DNA from: Phycisphaerales bacterium
Lineage (GTDB): Bacteria > Planctomycetota > Phycisphaerae > Tepidisphaerales > Tepidisphaeraceae
DNA: 26,167 bases
Assembly (NCBI GenBank): GCA_028288775.1
Contig: JAQGHP010000795.1
Coordinates: 1-26,167, forward strand
Reading direction: 5' to 3'
The notes under the pieces are model-generated. The model was given only the letters and a program-made list of their open reading frames with translations. It was not told the origin of the DNA and searched no databases. A program made the translations under genes and the position numbers. Of this stretch, positions 8,300-16,200 are shown piece by piece. Positions within the stretch are counted from its first letter, which is position 1. Each line of letters opens with the position of its first letter.

Positions 8300-8677
8300 T
8301 TATGCCATGCCCGGTTCGGGCAGCTCGGGGAACGGCCGCAGGCGTACTAGTGTCGAATCGCCCTCTTCCGATTCGATCCACACATCCGCCTCGATCCCAG
8401 GCTGCGTCTCGGCGACGCGGACCGCGCGAGGGTGGCGGATGTGGTGCGTCTCGTAGGGCGTGCCCGCGTCGCCGACCTCGACCATCACGTCCCCCGCCAT
8501 CGAGCCCGCCGGGTCGTAGCTGAAGCCCTGGAGCGGCTGCGCCTCGGCCACCTCTTCGTCTCCGACGTCCATCCCGATCACCTCGATGGTCGCGGCCCGG
8601 CCATAGTATTCCTTGCTCAAGAGGTTAAACGATTCCAACCAGCGTTCCCTGGGAATCTCGATAGCGCCCTCGCTCAT
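8300..8677 (-). CDS. DUF5335 family protein
   Basis: This 125-residue soluble protein has no signal peptide or membrane segment. The pattern EIPRERWLESFNLLSKEYYGRAATIEVIG near the N-terminus matches what I know of DUF5335. So do LQGFSYDP in the middle, a HHIRHPRAVRV segment and a final WIESEEGDSTLVRLRP strand. No catalytic residues are known for the family and I cannot give a function. GAGG lies nine bases before the ATG. It starts a minus-strand run with the aldo/keto reductase and is divergent from the ECF42 cassette across a 396-base gap. Confidence 0.8.
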   Translation of the reverse strand: MSEGAIEIPRERWLESFNLLSKEYYGRAATIEVIGMDVGDEEVAEAQPLQGFSYDPAGSMAGDVMVEVGDAGTPYETHHIRHPRAVRVAETQPGIEADVWIESEEGDSTLVRLRPFPELPEPGMA

Positions 8678-9073
8678 TTCTGCACCTCAACAGTAAAGGA
8701 GCCCAAGTCGATCTCAAGGACCGTCGTCGAACGATTTCATCAAACGACCCAAAAGCGGCCCCGGCCAACATGGCCGTCTTGCCGCAATCGCCGCGCCGCG
8801 GACATTTAACGTTCGAATCTCGCGCCCGGCGTCATCAGCGCCACGCCGGTCGCAGTCAGTAGGCTCATCCCGGTCGCGCCGTGTGGACAAAAGCCTTCTT
8901 GAGACCGATAAATTCGTCCTTCCCGCCCGGCTCGGAATCACGCGGCGAAAAATTTTTCCGGATGATGTCGATTCCGGCCAACCTCGTTCGACGTGAAGGT
9001 AGAGGCCAGGCTCGGCCGGTCGATGCCGACCGGGAGCCCGGCCCGTTTTCGGGAACTCGTAAGGAGATGCATC
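8678..9073. other. Divergent intergenic region (396 bp)
   Basis: This gap separates the minus-strand DUF5335 gene from the plus-strand DGPF cassette. It contains the ECF42-like promoter at 8966-8992 and a leader of about 75 bases ending in the AAGGAG ribosome binding site at 9061-9066. A short A/T run (AAAAATTTTT, 8948-8957) lies just upstream of the promoter. I see no convincing coding sequence or RNA gene in it. Confidence 0.6.
8966..8992 (+). promoter_or_regulatory. Candidate ECF42-type promoter (TGTCGA-N17-CGAC)
   Basis: TGTCGA at 8966-8971 is followed after exactly 17 bases by CGAC at 8989-8992. This matches the -35 TGTCGA and -10 CGA/TC pattern that I recall for ECF42 sigma factors. 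It lies 82 bases before the start of the first DGPF gene, and an ECF42-type sigma factor is encoded 2.1 kb downstream. By eye, this is the only TGTCGA in the window with a CGAC or CGTC at that spacing ahead of a gene. Transcription would start about position 9000. The match is seen in the sequence; the function is inferred. Confidence 0.6.
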
Positions 9074-9505
9074 ATGCGATTCATGGCAATTGTGAAGGCC
9101 AATAAGAGTTCGGAAGCCGGCGTCATGCCCGACCACAAGCTGCTGGCCGACATGGGCAAGTTCAATGAAGAGATGATTAAGGCCGGCGTCATGCTCGCTG
9201 GGGAGGGGCTTCAGCCCAGTTCCAAGGGCGCGCGGATTCGGTTTTCCGGGAACAAGCGAACCGTCATCGACGGGCCCTTCGCCGAGACGAAGGAACTGGT
9301 CGCCGGCTTCTGGCTGCTGCAGGTGAAGTCGAAGGAAGAGGCGATCGAGTGGATCAAGCGCAGCCCCAATCCCTTCCCCGACGCCGACTCGGAAATCGAG
9401 ATTCGCCAGGTCTTCGAGGCCGACGACTTCGGCCCCGCACTCACCCCCGAGATCCGCGAGCAGGAACAGCGGCTGCGCGATCAGTCTGCCGCGAAGCACA
9501 AATAA
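9074..9505 (+). CDS. YCII/DGPF-domain protein (first copy)
   Basis: This 143-residue YciI-like (YCII, DGPF) protein begins MRFMAIVKANKSSEAG and carries the eponymous DGPFAETKELVAGF motif at about residues 67-80. It has the usual alpha-beta ferredoxin-like layout and a charged C-terminal tail (EIREQEQRLRDQ). Such proteins are consistently encoded beside ECF42 sigma factors; their reaction is not established, though related YciI proteins suggest a small-molecule enzyme. An AAGGAG at 9061-9066, seven bases before the ATG at 9074, decides this start over an in-frame upstream ATG at 8993. A candidate ECF42 promoter lies 82 bases upstream. A paralogue is found at 10699-11052. Confidence 0.9.
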   Translation: MRFMAIVKANKSSEAGVMPDHKLLADMGKFNEEMIKAGVMLAGEGLQPSSKGARIRFSGNKRTVIDGPFAETKELVAGFWLLQVKSKEEAIEWIKRSPNPFPDADSEIEIRQVFEADDFGPALTPEIREQEQRLRDQSAAKHK

Positions 9506-9594
9506 TAGCTGGTTCGTTGCAAAATACCGATAACCACTGGTCGCTATTCAAGGACGTAATCCGCAAACAACTAATCCCTCGAGAAGGAGCCACA

Positions 9595-9999
9595 ATGCAA
9601 GTTCAGCCCTATCTGTTTTTCAACGGCCGCTGCGAAGAGGCCGTGGAGTTTTACCGCAAGGCGGCGGGCGCCGAGGCCGTCGAACTTATGCGGTTCAAAC
9701 AAAGCCCCGACCCAACCATGTGCCCTCCCTCCGACGGCGACAAGGTCATGCACATGAGCTTCCGCATCGGCCAGACTACCATCCTGGCATCCGATGGCCG
9801 GTGTGAGGGGCAGCCGAAGTTCGAAGGCTTTGCGCTTTCGCTCACCGTTCCCGACGTAGCCGCGGCCGAGCGCCTGTTCGCGGCGCTCGGCGAAGGCGGT
9901 CAGGTGCAAATGCCCTTGACCAAGACCTTCTTCTCGCCCGGCTTCGGCATGCTTGCCGACCGGTTCGGCGTATCATGGATGATCTACGTCGCCCCGTAA
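9595..9999 (+). CDS. VOC family protein, PhnB-like
   Basis: This 134-residue protein has the glyoxalase/bleomycin-resistance (VOC) fold of the PhnB/YjdN type. The opening YLFFNGRCEEAVEFYRKA is the classic first betaalpha unit of PhnB-like proteins. SLTVPDVAAAERLFAALGEGG gives the second half and the end FGMLADRFGVSWMIYV is the typical last strand. PhnB-like proteins often lack a known reaction, so no substrate is claimed. An AAGGAG lies five bases before the ATG at 9595; a longer in-frame extension upstream overlaps the DGPF gene and is not supported. It sits 89 bases after the first DGPF gene in the ECF42 cassette, where VOC genes are common. Confidence 0.9.
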   Translation: MQVQPYLFFNGRCEEAVEFYRKAAGAEAVELMRFKQSPDPTMCPPSDGDKVMHMSFRIGQTTILASDGRCEGQPKFEGFALSLTVPDVAAAERLFAALGEGGQVQMPLTKTFFSPGFGMLADRFGVSWMIYVAP

Positions 10000-10036
10000 T
10001 TGTGCGTCGTGCCCTCGTACAGAAAGAGGACGGAAC

Positions 10037-10597
10037 ATGGTCCGCAAGATTCTTCTCGGCATCGTCGTGTTGATCCTGGTGTTGGTGGTCGTCATCGCCA
10101 CGCGGCCATCGACGTTCCGCGTCGAGCGGTCGATAACGATCGCCGCCCCTCCGGAAAACGCCTTCGCGCAGGTGAACGATTTCCACAAGTGGGAGGCGTG
10201 GTCTCCATGGGAAAAGATGGACCTGCAAATGAAGAAGACCTTCGAGGGCCCTCCCGCCGGAACCGGCGCGGCGTATGCGTGGGCCGGCAACGACAAGGTC
10301 GGCGAAGGCCGCATGACGATCGAGCAGAGCGATCCGCCCTCGCAGATCGGCATCAGGCTCGAGTTCCTCAAACCCTTTGCCGCGACCTGCCATGCCACGT
10401 TTACTTTCGCCCCCGTTCCCGAAGGGACGAAGGCGACCTGGGTGATGGAGGGGCACAACAATTTCATGGCGAAGGCCTTTTCCCTCGTCATGAACATGGA
10501 CAAATCCGTTGGCGGCGAATTCGAGCGCGGCCTCGCCTCGCTCAAGGCCGTCGCCGAGGGCGCCTCGAAGCCCGCCACCAACCCCGCGACGCCGTAG
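10037..10597 (+). CDS. SRPBCC (polyketide cyclase-like) protein with N-terminal membrane anchor
   Basis: This 186-residue protein has one hydrophobic segment at residues 5-21 (ILLGIVVLILVLVVVIA) followed by a START/Bet v1-like SRPBCC domain: FRVERSITIAAPPENAFAQVNDFHKWEAWSPWEKMD is the family's characteristic N-terminal strand and helix. The C-terminal helix (FSLVMNMDKSVGGEFERGLASLKAVAE) closes the lipid-binding cavity, and an Ala/Pro tail follows. It is probably membrane-tethered with the domain on the outer face; the ligand is unknown. An AGAGGA ribosome binding site lies six bases before the ATG. It belongs to the DGPF-VOC-SRPBCC-DGPF-ECF42 series and is 37 bases after the VOC gene. Confidence 0.9.
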   Translation: MVRKILLGIVVLILVLVVVIATRPSTFRVERSITIAAPPENAFAQVNDFHKWEAWSPWEKMDLQMKKTFEGPPAGTGAAYAWAGNDKVGEGRMTIEQSDPPSQIGIRLEFLKPFAATCHATFTFAPVPEGTKATWVMEGHNNFMAKAFSLVMNMDKSVGGEFERGLASLKAVAEGASKPATNPATP

Positions 10598-10698
10598 TCC
10601 AGTTTGGTGGACATGAAAGGCTGCGAGTCGATGCGCTTCGATCAACAAGGCGTATCGGCTCGCGGCCAATTCCAGAGGTCTCGCACCTCGGAGCCCCA

Positions 10699-11052
10699 AT
10701 GAAATATCTGTGCCTGATTTACTTGAACGAGAAAGAGATGGCCGCCCTGCCCGAGGCGCAAATGCAGGATCTCAACGTCAGGCATCTCGCGCTGAATGAA
10801 GATCTCCGCAAGAGCGGCCACCTTATCGAGGCCGAAGCCCTTCAGCCGTCCTCGACGACCGCCTGCGTCCGCGTCCGCAACGGAAAGACGAACGTCACGG
10901 ACGGCCCCTTCGCCGAGACGAAGGAGCTGGTCGCAGGCTTTTATTCGATCGAAGCGCGCAACGTGGAGGAGGCGGTCCAGATCGCCTCAAGATTCCCGAG
11001 CGCACCGCTCGCCACCATCGAAGTGCGGGCGATCCGACAGTTGATTGTATAG
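10699..11052 (+). CDS. YCII/DGPF-domain protein (second copy)
   Basis: This 117-residue YCII/DGPF protein begins MKYLCLIYLNEKEMAALPEA and has the DGPFAETKELVAGF motif at about residues 65-78. It is shorter than the first copy because it lacks the charged tail. The motif block is identical to that of the first copy and nearly so at DNA level, so the two genes arose by local duplication or shared ancestry. GGAG lies five bases before the ATG. It ends 65 bases before the ECF42 sigma factor gene, its usual partner. Confidence 0.9.
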   Translation: MKYLCLIYLNEKEMAALPEAQMQDLNVRHLALNEDLRKSGHLIEAEALQPSSTTACVRVRNGKTNVTDGPFAETKELVAGFYSIEARNVEEAVQIASRFPSAPLATIEVRAIRQLIV

Positions 11053-11066
11053 GGTAATTTACAATC
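11043..11066. repeat. Perfect 7-bp inverted repeat over the DGPF stop codon
   Basis: GATTGTA and TACAATC are separated by ten bases and centre on the stop codon of the second DGPF gene, 52 bases ahead of the sigma factor start. It could be an operator or a weak attenuating hairpin before the sigma gene. No T-run follows, so an intrinsic terminator is unlikely. Confidence 0.35.
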
Positions 11067-11117
11067 CGCCTCGCCCCCGCTTGCACCGGCGAATCGATGA
11101 TGGTGTGATCATCGGGC

Positions 11118-12398
11118 GTGTCGGCTACCGAAATCCATCGCACTATCGACGCCCTCTGGCGGATCGAATCGGCCCGGCTCATCGCGGGCCTCGCGCGGAT
11201 CGTGCGCGACGTGGGCCGGGCCGAGGAGCTCGCGCAGGATGCACTCGTTGCCGCGCTCGAGCAGTGGCCCGCGTCCGGCGTCCCCGAAAATCCCGGCGCG
11301 TGGCTCATGGCCGCGGCGAAGTACCGCGCGATCGATTCCGTTCGTCGCGACAAACGGCTTGAGCGCAAGCACGAGGAGCTCGGCCGCGAATTCGAAGCCC
11401 GGCAGGAGGCCGCCGTGCCCGATCTCGATTCTAAAATCGACGGCGACATCGGCGACGACCTCCTGCGCCTCGTCTTCACCGCCTGCCATCCCGTCCTCTC
11501 CACCGAGGCCCGCGCCGCGCTCACGCTCCGCCTGCTCGGTGGCCTGACGACCGACGAGATCGCCCGGGCCTTCCTCGTCCCCGAGCCGACGATCGCCCAG
11601 CGCATCGTCCGCGCGAAGCGCACGCTCGCCGACAAGCAGGTGCCCTTCGAAGTCCCCCGCGCTAAAGAGCTCGCCGCCCGCCTTTCATCCGTGCTGGAGG
11701 TCATCTACCTGGTCTTCAACGAGGGGTACACCGCGACTGCGGGAGAGGATTGGATGCGCCCCGCGCTCTGTGATGAGGCCCTGCGGCTAGGCCGTATTCT
11801 GGAGGGTCTGATGCCGCACGAGCCCGAGGTCCACGGCCTCGCCGGACTGATGGAAATCCAGGCGTCACGCTCGCGTGCCCGCGTAGGCCCGTCTGGCGAC
11901 CCGATCCTGCTCCTCGAACAAAACCGCGTATTGTGGGATCAGCTTCTCATCCGCCGCGGCTTCGCCGCCCTCGCCCGCGTGGAGCAATTAACCGCCAGCC
12001 CCGGTCCGTATGCCCTGCAAGCCGCCATCGCCGCGTGCCACGCGCGGGCCAATACGCCGGAAGCAACCGACTGGCCGCGCATCGCCGCCCTCTATGAGGC
12101 GCTCGCGGAGGTGATCCCCTCCCCGGTTGTGGAACTCAATCGCGCGGTTGCCGTTGCCATGGCCTTCGGCCCCGCCGCGGGATTGGAGCTCGCCGACGCC
12201 CTGACCACGGAGCCTTCCCTGGCCAACTACCATCTCCTCCCCAGCGTCCGCGGCGACCTCCTCTTCAAGCTCAAACGATTCAACGACGCCCGCCAGGAGT
12301 TCGAGCGCGCCGCGTCCCTCACGCGCAACGTCCGCGAGCGCGACTTGCTCCTCGCCCGCGCCCGCGATTGCCAGGGAGCATCGCCGACCGTCGCATGA
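11118..12398 (+). CDS. ECF sigma factor, ECF42 type, with C-terminal TPR-like extension
   Basis: This 426-residue protein combines a short ECF sigma core with a long helical extension. Sigma region 2 is at about residues 10-80 (AEELAQDALVAALEQWP, NPGAWLMAAAKYRAIDSVRR) and region 4 at about 130-170 (GGLTTDEIARAFLVPEPTIAQRIVRAKRTL). The middle DUF6596-type block contains YLVFNEGYTA, then WMRPALCDEALRLGRIL and the GLMEIQASR segment. A TPR-like C-terminus ends in LFKLKRFNDARQEFERAASLTRN. In this group the extension, rather than an anti-sigma factor, controls activity, and none is encoded nearby. Adjacent DGPF, VOC and SRPBCC genes are the expected targets. The start is a GTG with only weak upstream Shine-Dalgarno pairing; no better in-frame start retains the N-terminal helix. 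Confidence 0.93.
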   Translation: MSATEIHRTIDALWRIESARLIAGLARIVRDVGRAEELAQDALVAALEQWPASGVPENPGAWLMAAAKYRAIDSVRRDKRLERKHEELGREFEARQEAAVPDLDSKIDGDIGDDLLRLVFTACHPVLSTEARAALTLRLLGGLTTDEIARAFLVPEPTIAQRIVRAKRTLADKQVPFEVPRAKELAARLSSVLEVIYLVFNEGYTATAGEDWMRPALCDEALRLGRILEGLMPHEPEVHGLAGLMEIQASRSRARVGPSGDPILLLEQNRVLWDQLLIRRGFAALARVEQLTASPGPYALQAAIAACHARANTPEATDWPRIAALYEALAEVIPSPVVELNRAVAVAMAFGPAAGLELADALTTEPSLANYHLLPSVRGDLLFKLKRFNDARQEFERAASLTRNVRERDLLLARARDCQGASPTVA

Positions 12399-12717
12399 TG
12401 GCAAAGGCGCTTAAGTGCCTCGTCCGCCTTTCCCTCCGGTCCCCTCTCGCTCGTACTCGGGGAAGAAGGTTAGGTTGAGGGGCCGAACGTCGAGGTGCGC
12501 GATCGACCGAAGTTCCCGCATTTCGTACGGTCCGCACCGCGGACCGACTTCCGCCGACGGCGTAGAAACGGTCCGCGGTGCGAACCCTACGAAACGGAAG
12601 ACTCCGCCGCGTTCACCTTCGACGTTCCTCCTGGAGAAGTGCGGATCAAGGCCCCCGTACAATCCCCGTCGCCGGCCGCGCGATCGTGGCCGCCAAACCG
12701 TTCAGGAAGGAGCCCCC
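12399..12717. other. Intergenic region holding a long inverted repeat (319 bp)
   Basis: Between the sigma factor and the dodecin gene there is no convincing gene. The region holds the 25-base imperfect inverted repeat described separately (12521-12594). Overlapping open frames exist on both strands, but they are Arg/Pro-rich, lack ribosome binding sites and follow from the high GC content. Confidence 0.6.
12521..12594. repeat. 25-bp imperfect inverted repeat with internal 17-bp palindrome
   Basis: The left arm (12521-12545) and the reverse complement of the right arm (12570-12594) agree at 23 of 25 positions, with a 24-base loop. Inside the left arm GGTCCGC-ACC-GCGGACC (12529-12545) is a perfect 7-bp hairpin by itself, so two alternative folds are possible. 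There is no T-run after it. It may be a REP/MITE-like dispersed element, a rho-independent-like barrier, or a recoding/regulatory hairpin ahead of the dodecin gene. Confidence 0.7.
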
Positions 12718-12927
12718 ATGGAAGCCCACGTATTTAAGACCATTGAGCTGACCGGCACGTCCACGAAATCCGTCGAGGAAGCCGTGCAATCCGCCATCAC
12801 CGTCGCGGCGAAGACTGTGCGGAACATGTCCTGGTTCCAGATCGCCGAAACACGCGGGGCAATTCACGATGGAAAAGTTACCGAATGGCAGGTCACCCTG
12901 AAAATCGGTTTTAAGATCGAGCCCTGA
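12718..12927 (+). CDS. Dodecin (flavin-binding dodecamer)
   Basis: Dodecins are 65-75 residue proteins that assemble into hollow dodecamers and store or buffer flavins (riboflavin, FMN or FAD). This 69-residue protein has the whole family pattern: VFKTIELTGTSTKSVEEAVQ, the flavin-stacking Trp39 in MSWFQIAETRG, and Gln58 in WQVTLKIGFKI. AAGGAG lies six bases before the ATG at 12718. It appears to be a single-gene unit between an inverted repeat and the large NHL protein, so no partner is suggested by context. Confidence 0.95.
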   Translation: MEAHVFKTIELTGTSTKSVEEAVQSAITVAAKTVRNMSWFQIAETRGAIHDGKVTEWQVTLKIGFKIEP

Positions 12928-13204
12928 CGCGCCGATGAACGCCAGCCGCTCGCCCCTCCGTAAGATGAATTGCGCGCTTCGGAACGTGCCGCACGCTTAG
13001 TTTGCGTTAGGCGAGGAACGAACCGTCCGCACGCGAACGACGGGCAAATTCGCCTCGTGCGCTGGCGATCCCGAAGCGGCCCCGCTAACGTCGCGGGCGC
13101 GGCCGTGCGCTCAATCATCGCGTCGTAGTTCGAGGGTCCCCAGAATTAAATCGCTCCGGATCTCATTGAGGCCCGGACTGCACGGCGGCATGCGGAGATA
13201 CCCA

Positions 13205-16200
13205 ATGTGGCGACACTTGCTGACAAGTCTATTCATTCTCTGGGCAGGCTATTGTGCGAATCCGGCCCGTGGCGGCGCGTCGGACGCGGCGCTGCCTGCT
13301 GCCGCGTTGGAAACCACTGTTACCGCAGCGGACCTCGATCCGGCGTCCTTCGCGGCGTATGCCGATCGCGTCGAGCGGCCCATCGTTTTGCGCGACGGGC
13401 CGGCGCACGTCGTTGTCACGCAGGGAGGGCTCCCGTCGTGGGACGGCCTCGCGTACGGCGACAGCAAGCGACCGGGCGTGCGGCACCTCCGCATCGGGTT
13501 CACGCGGGAATTGCCCGTAGGTTCGGTACTGACGCGCGGCGGCGGGAAGTTGAGCGTGCTCAAGGGCGGTCAGAAATACCCAGGCGACCTGAACGACGAT
13601 TCGCAGTGGCTCCCCGCACAGCGGATCGAGAAATCACGCATCTCCGACGCCGACGAGGTGCAACGGGATGAATATGCGGTGTGGGTCCTTCCGCCGGGCA
13701 CGCACACCCGCGCGCTGCGTCTGACGCACGCCGCGGAGCCGACCGACAATTCCTTCGCCGGTTGGCTCGGCGGCGCGTGCGTCCTGGCGGAGCGCCTGGC
13801 GAATGTCGCGCCGCAAGCCGTCGCTTACGCGAGCAGCAACGGCGACAAGGCAGACCGGATCAACAACGGCACCAACGACGGCACGTGGAGCGCGTGGGAT
13901 AACGGCGTTGAAGGCGCGGAGCGCATCGTATCGCCCGAGCACCTGGAGTGGGTCATGCTCTATTGGCGGAAGGCCGTGCCGCTGCGCGGTTTGGGGGCGC
14001 TATGGGCCGGCTTCGGCGCAGCCGAGGCGCAGGCCTATGTCGGGCCCGCCGACCGCCATCCGCGCGACGCCCTGGATTCGGATTGGAAATCGCTCGCGGC
14101 CTCCGAGGCGATCCACAACAGCTATGCCTCCACGCTGGGAGCGAACTGGATTGATTTCGGCCGGACGGTTACCACGCGGGCGGTCCGCCTGCGCATCAGC
14201 AAGGTCACAACCGAAGACCACCCGCACCTGAAGAACAACACCCGCGGCGGTCGGCGCGTCTGGCTCGGCGAGCTGCTGGCGCTGCAGCCGCTGGGCGACG
14301 AAGACCTGGCCGGGGCGATCCTCCCTGCCGTCCCGGCCGACAGCTTGGGGCACCCGCCGATCCCGGTGCGGTTCGCGCTCGCCGAGCCGGGGACGGTGAC
14401 GCTTGTGATCGAGGACCTCGCGGGCAGGCGCGTGCGGAACCTGGTGAGCCAGACGCCCTTCCCCGCGGGCGCGAACGTCGTCTGGTGGGACGGCACCGAC
14501 GACCTGGGTCGCGACGTCGAAGCGGCCCGCCACGGGATCTACCACGTCCCCGGCAAGTTCGTCCCGCCGGGCGCATACCGCGTGCGCGGGCTCTGGCGTA
14601 AAAATATCGATCTGCGTTACGAGTTTTCGGTGTACAACGCGGGCAGTCCCGCATGGGAAACGGTGGACCACACCGGCGCGTGGCTGACGAATCACACGCC
14701 GCCCTCTGCCGCGCTCTTCGTTCCCGCAGAGGCCGCACCGGGGGGCAGGCCGCTGATGTTCCTGGGCAGCTACGTTTCCGAAGGCGGGCACGGGCTGGCG
14801 TGGGTGGATCTGAACGGCAATAAAGTGGGTGGCCGCGCCAATGTGGGCGGCGCGTGGACGGGTGCGCCATACCTGGCCCGCGACGCGGGGCCGCACGCGG
14901 TTTCCGGCGTTTACGCGTACGTGGGCGCGGCGTGGGAGGGCGAACTGCGGCTCACCGCCCTCGTCTCCAATCCCGCGGCGTTGCCCAGGATCGACAATGA
15001 TTTTCGCGTGGGCGAAGACCTGGCCGTATTGAAACCCAACTACGCGTTCGCGGGCAAGATCCGTTCGACCGACAAGGAGGGCAAACCCGCCCTCACCGGG
15101 CTGGCAGTACACGACGGGCTGCTCGTGGCCAGTCTGAAACAATCCAACGAACTGCTTTTCATCGACGTCGCCGCACACAAGGCGCTCGGGACCGTGACAC
15201 TCGACGCCCCCGAAGGCTTGGCGTTTGACGCCGGTGGGCGATTGCTTGCGCTGTCGGGCAGGCGGCTCGTACGGTTCGACGTTCGCCGGGACGCTCCCAC
15301 CGCTTCGCCGCCCCCGCAGGTCATCGTGTCAGAAGGCTTGGAGGATCCACACGGGCTGACTACGGACGGTGAAGGCAATATTTACATCAGCGATTGGGGA
15401 ACGAGCCATCAGGTGAAAATCTTTTCGCCGGAGGGGAAATTGGTGCGCGCCATTGGCCGTGCTGGCGCACCCGCGGCAGGCCCCTACGATCCCGGGCACA
15501 TGCACAACCCCAAGGGGCTGAGCGTCGATGTGGACCATCACCTTTGGGTCGCCGAGGAGGATTTTCAACCCAAGCGCGTGAGCGTCTGGACGGTCGGCGG
15601 GGAACTCGTTCGTGCGTTTTACGGCCCCGGTGAATACGGCGGCGGCGGAAAGCTCGACCCGCTGCACAAGTCGCGCTTCTATTACCACGGGATGGAATTC
15701 AAGCTCGATTGGGAAAAAGGCGCCGACCAGCTCGTGTCGGTCCTCTACCGGCCCGGGCCCCACGACCTCCAGCCCACCGACGGCTACGGAACTGGTGGGC
15801 AGCCCGAAGAGCCGATTTACCTCGGTGGCCGCCGCTACTTTACCAATTGCTACAACAGCGCTCCGACAACCGGCACACCGATCGCGATGCTGTGGCTCGA
15901 CCGAAAAGGGATCGCGACGCCCGCCGCGGCCGTCGGAAACGCGCAGGATTGGAGCCTTCTCAAGCACGACGAGTTCGTCGCGCGGTGGCCAAAGGACGTG
16001 GACCCGCACGGGGATCGATCGCGGAACGCGGCGACGTTCGCCTGGTCCGACCTCAATGGCGACGGACAGGTCCAGCCTGAAGAAGTCAGCTTCGTCAAAG
16101 CGGGCGGCGGAGGCGTCACGGTAATGCCCGACCTTTCGGTGGCCCTCTCGCGCGTGGAGGGGCGGGCGGTGCGCCTGGCCCCGCAGCGCTTTACCGCTGA

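Noticed and set aside
12411..12662. 83-residue minus-strand frame spanning the inverted repeat
   Set aside because: Its openness follows from the repeat and GC content; no ribosome binding site or known family.
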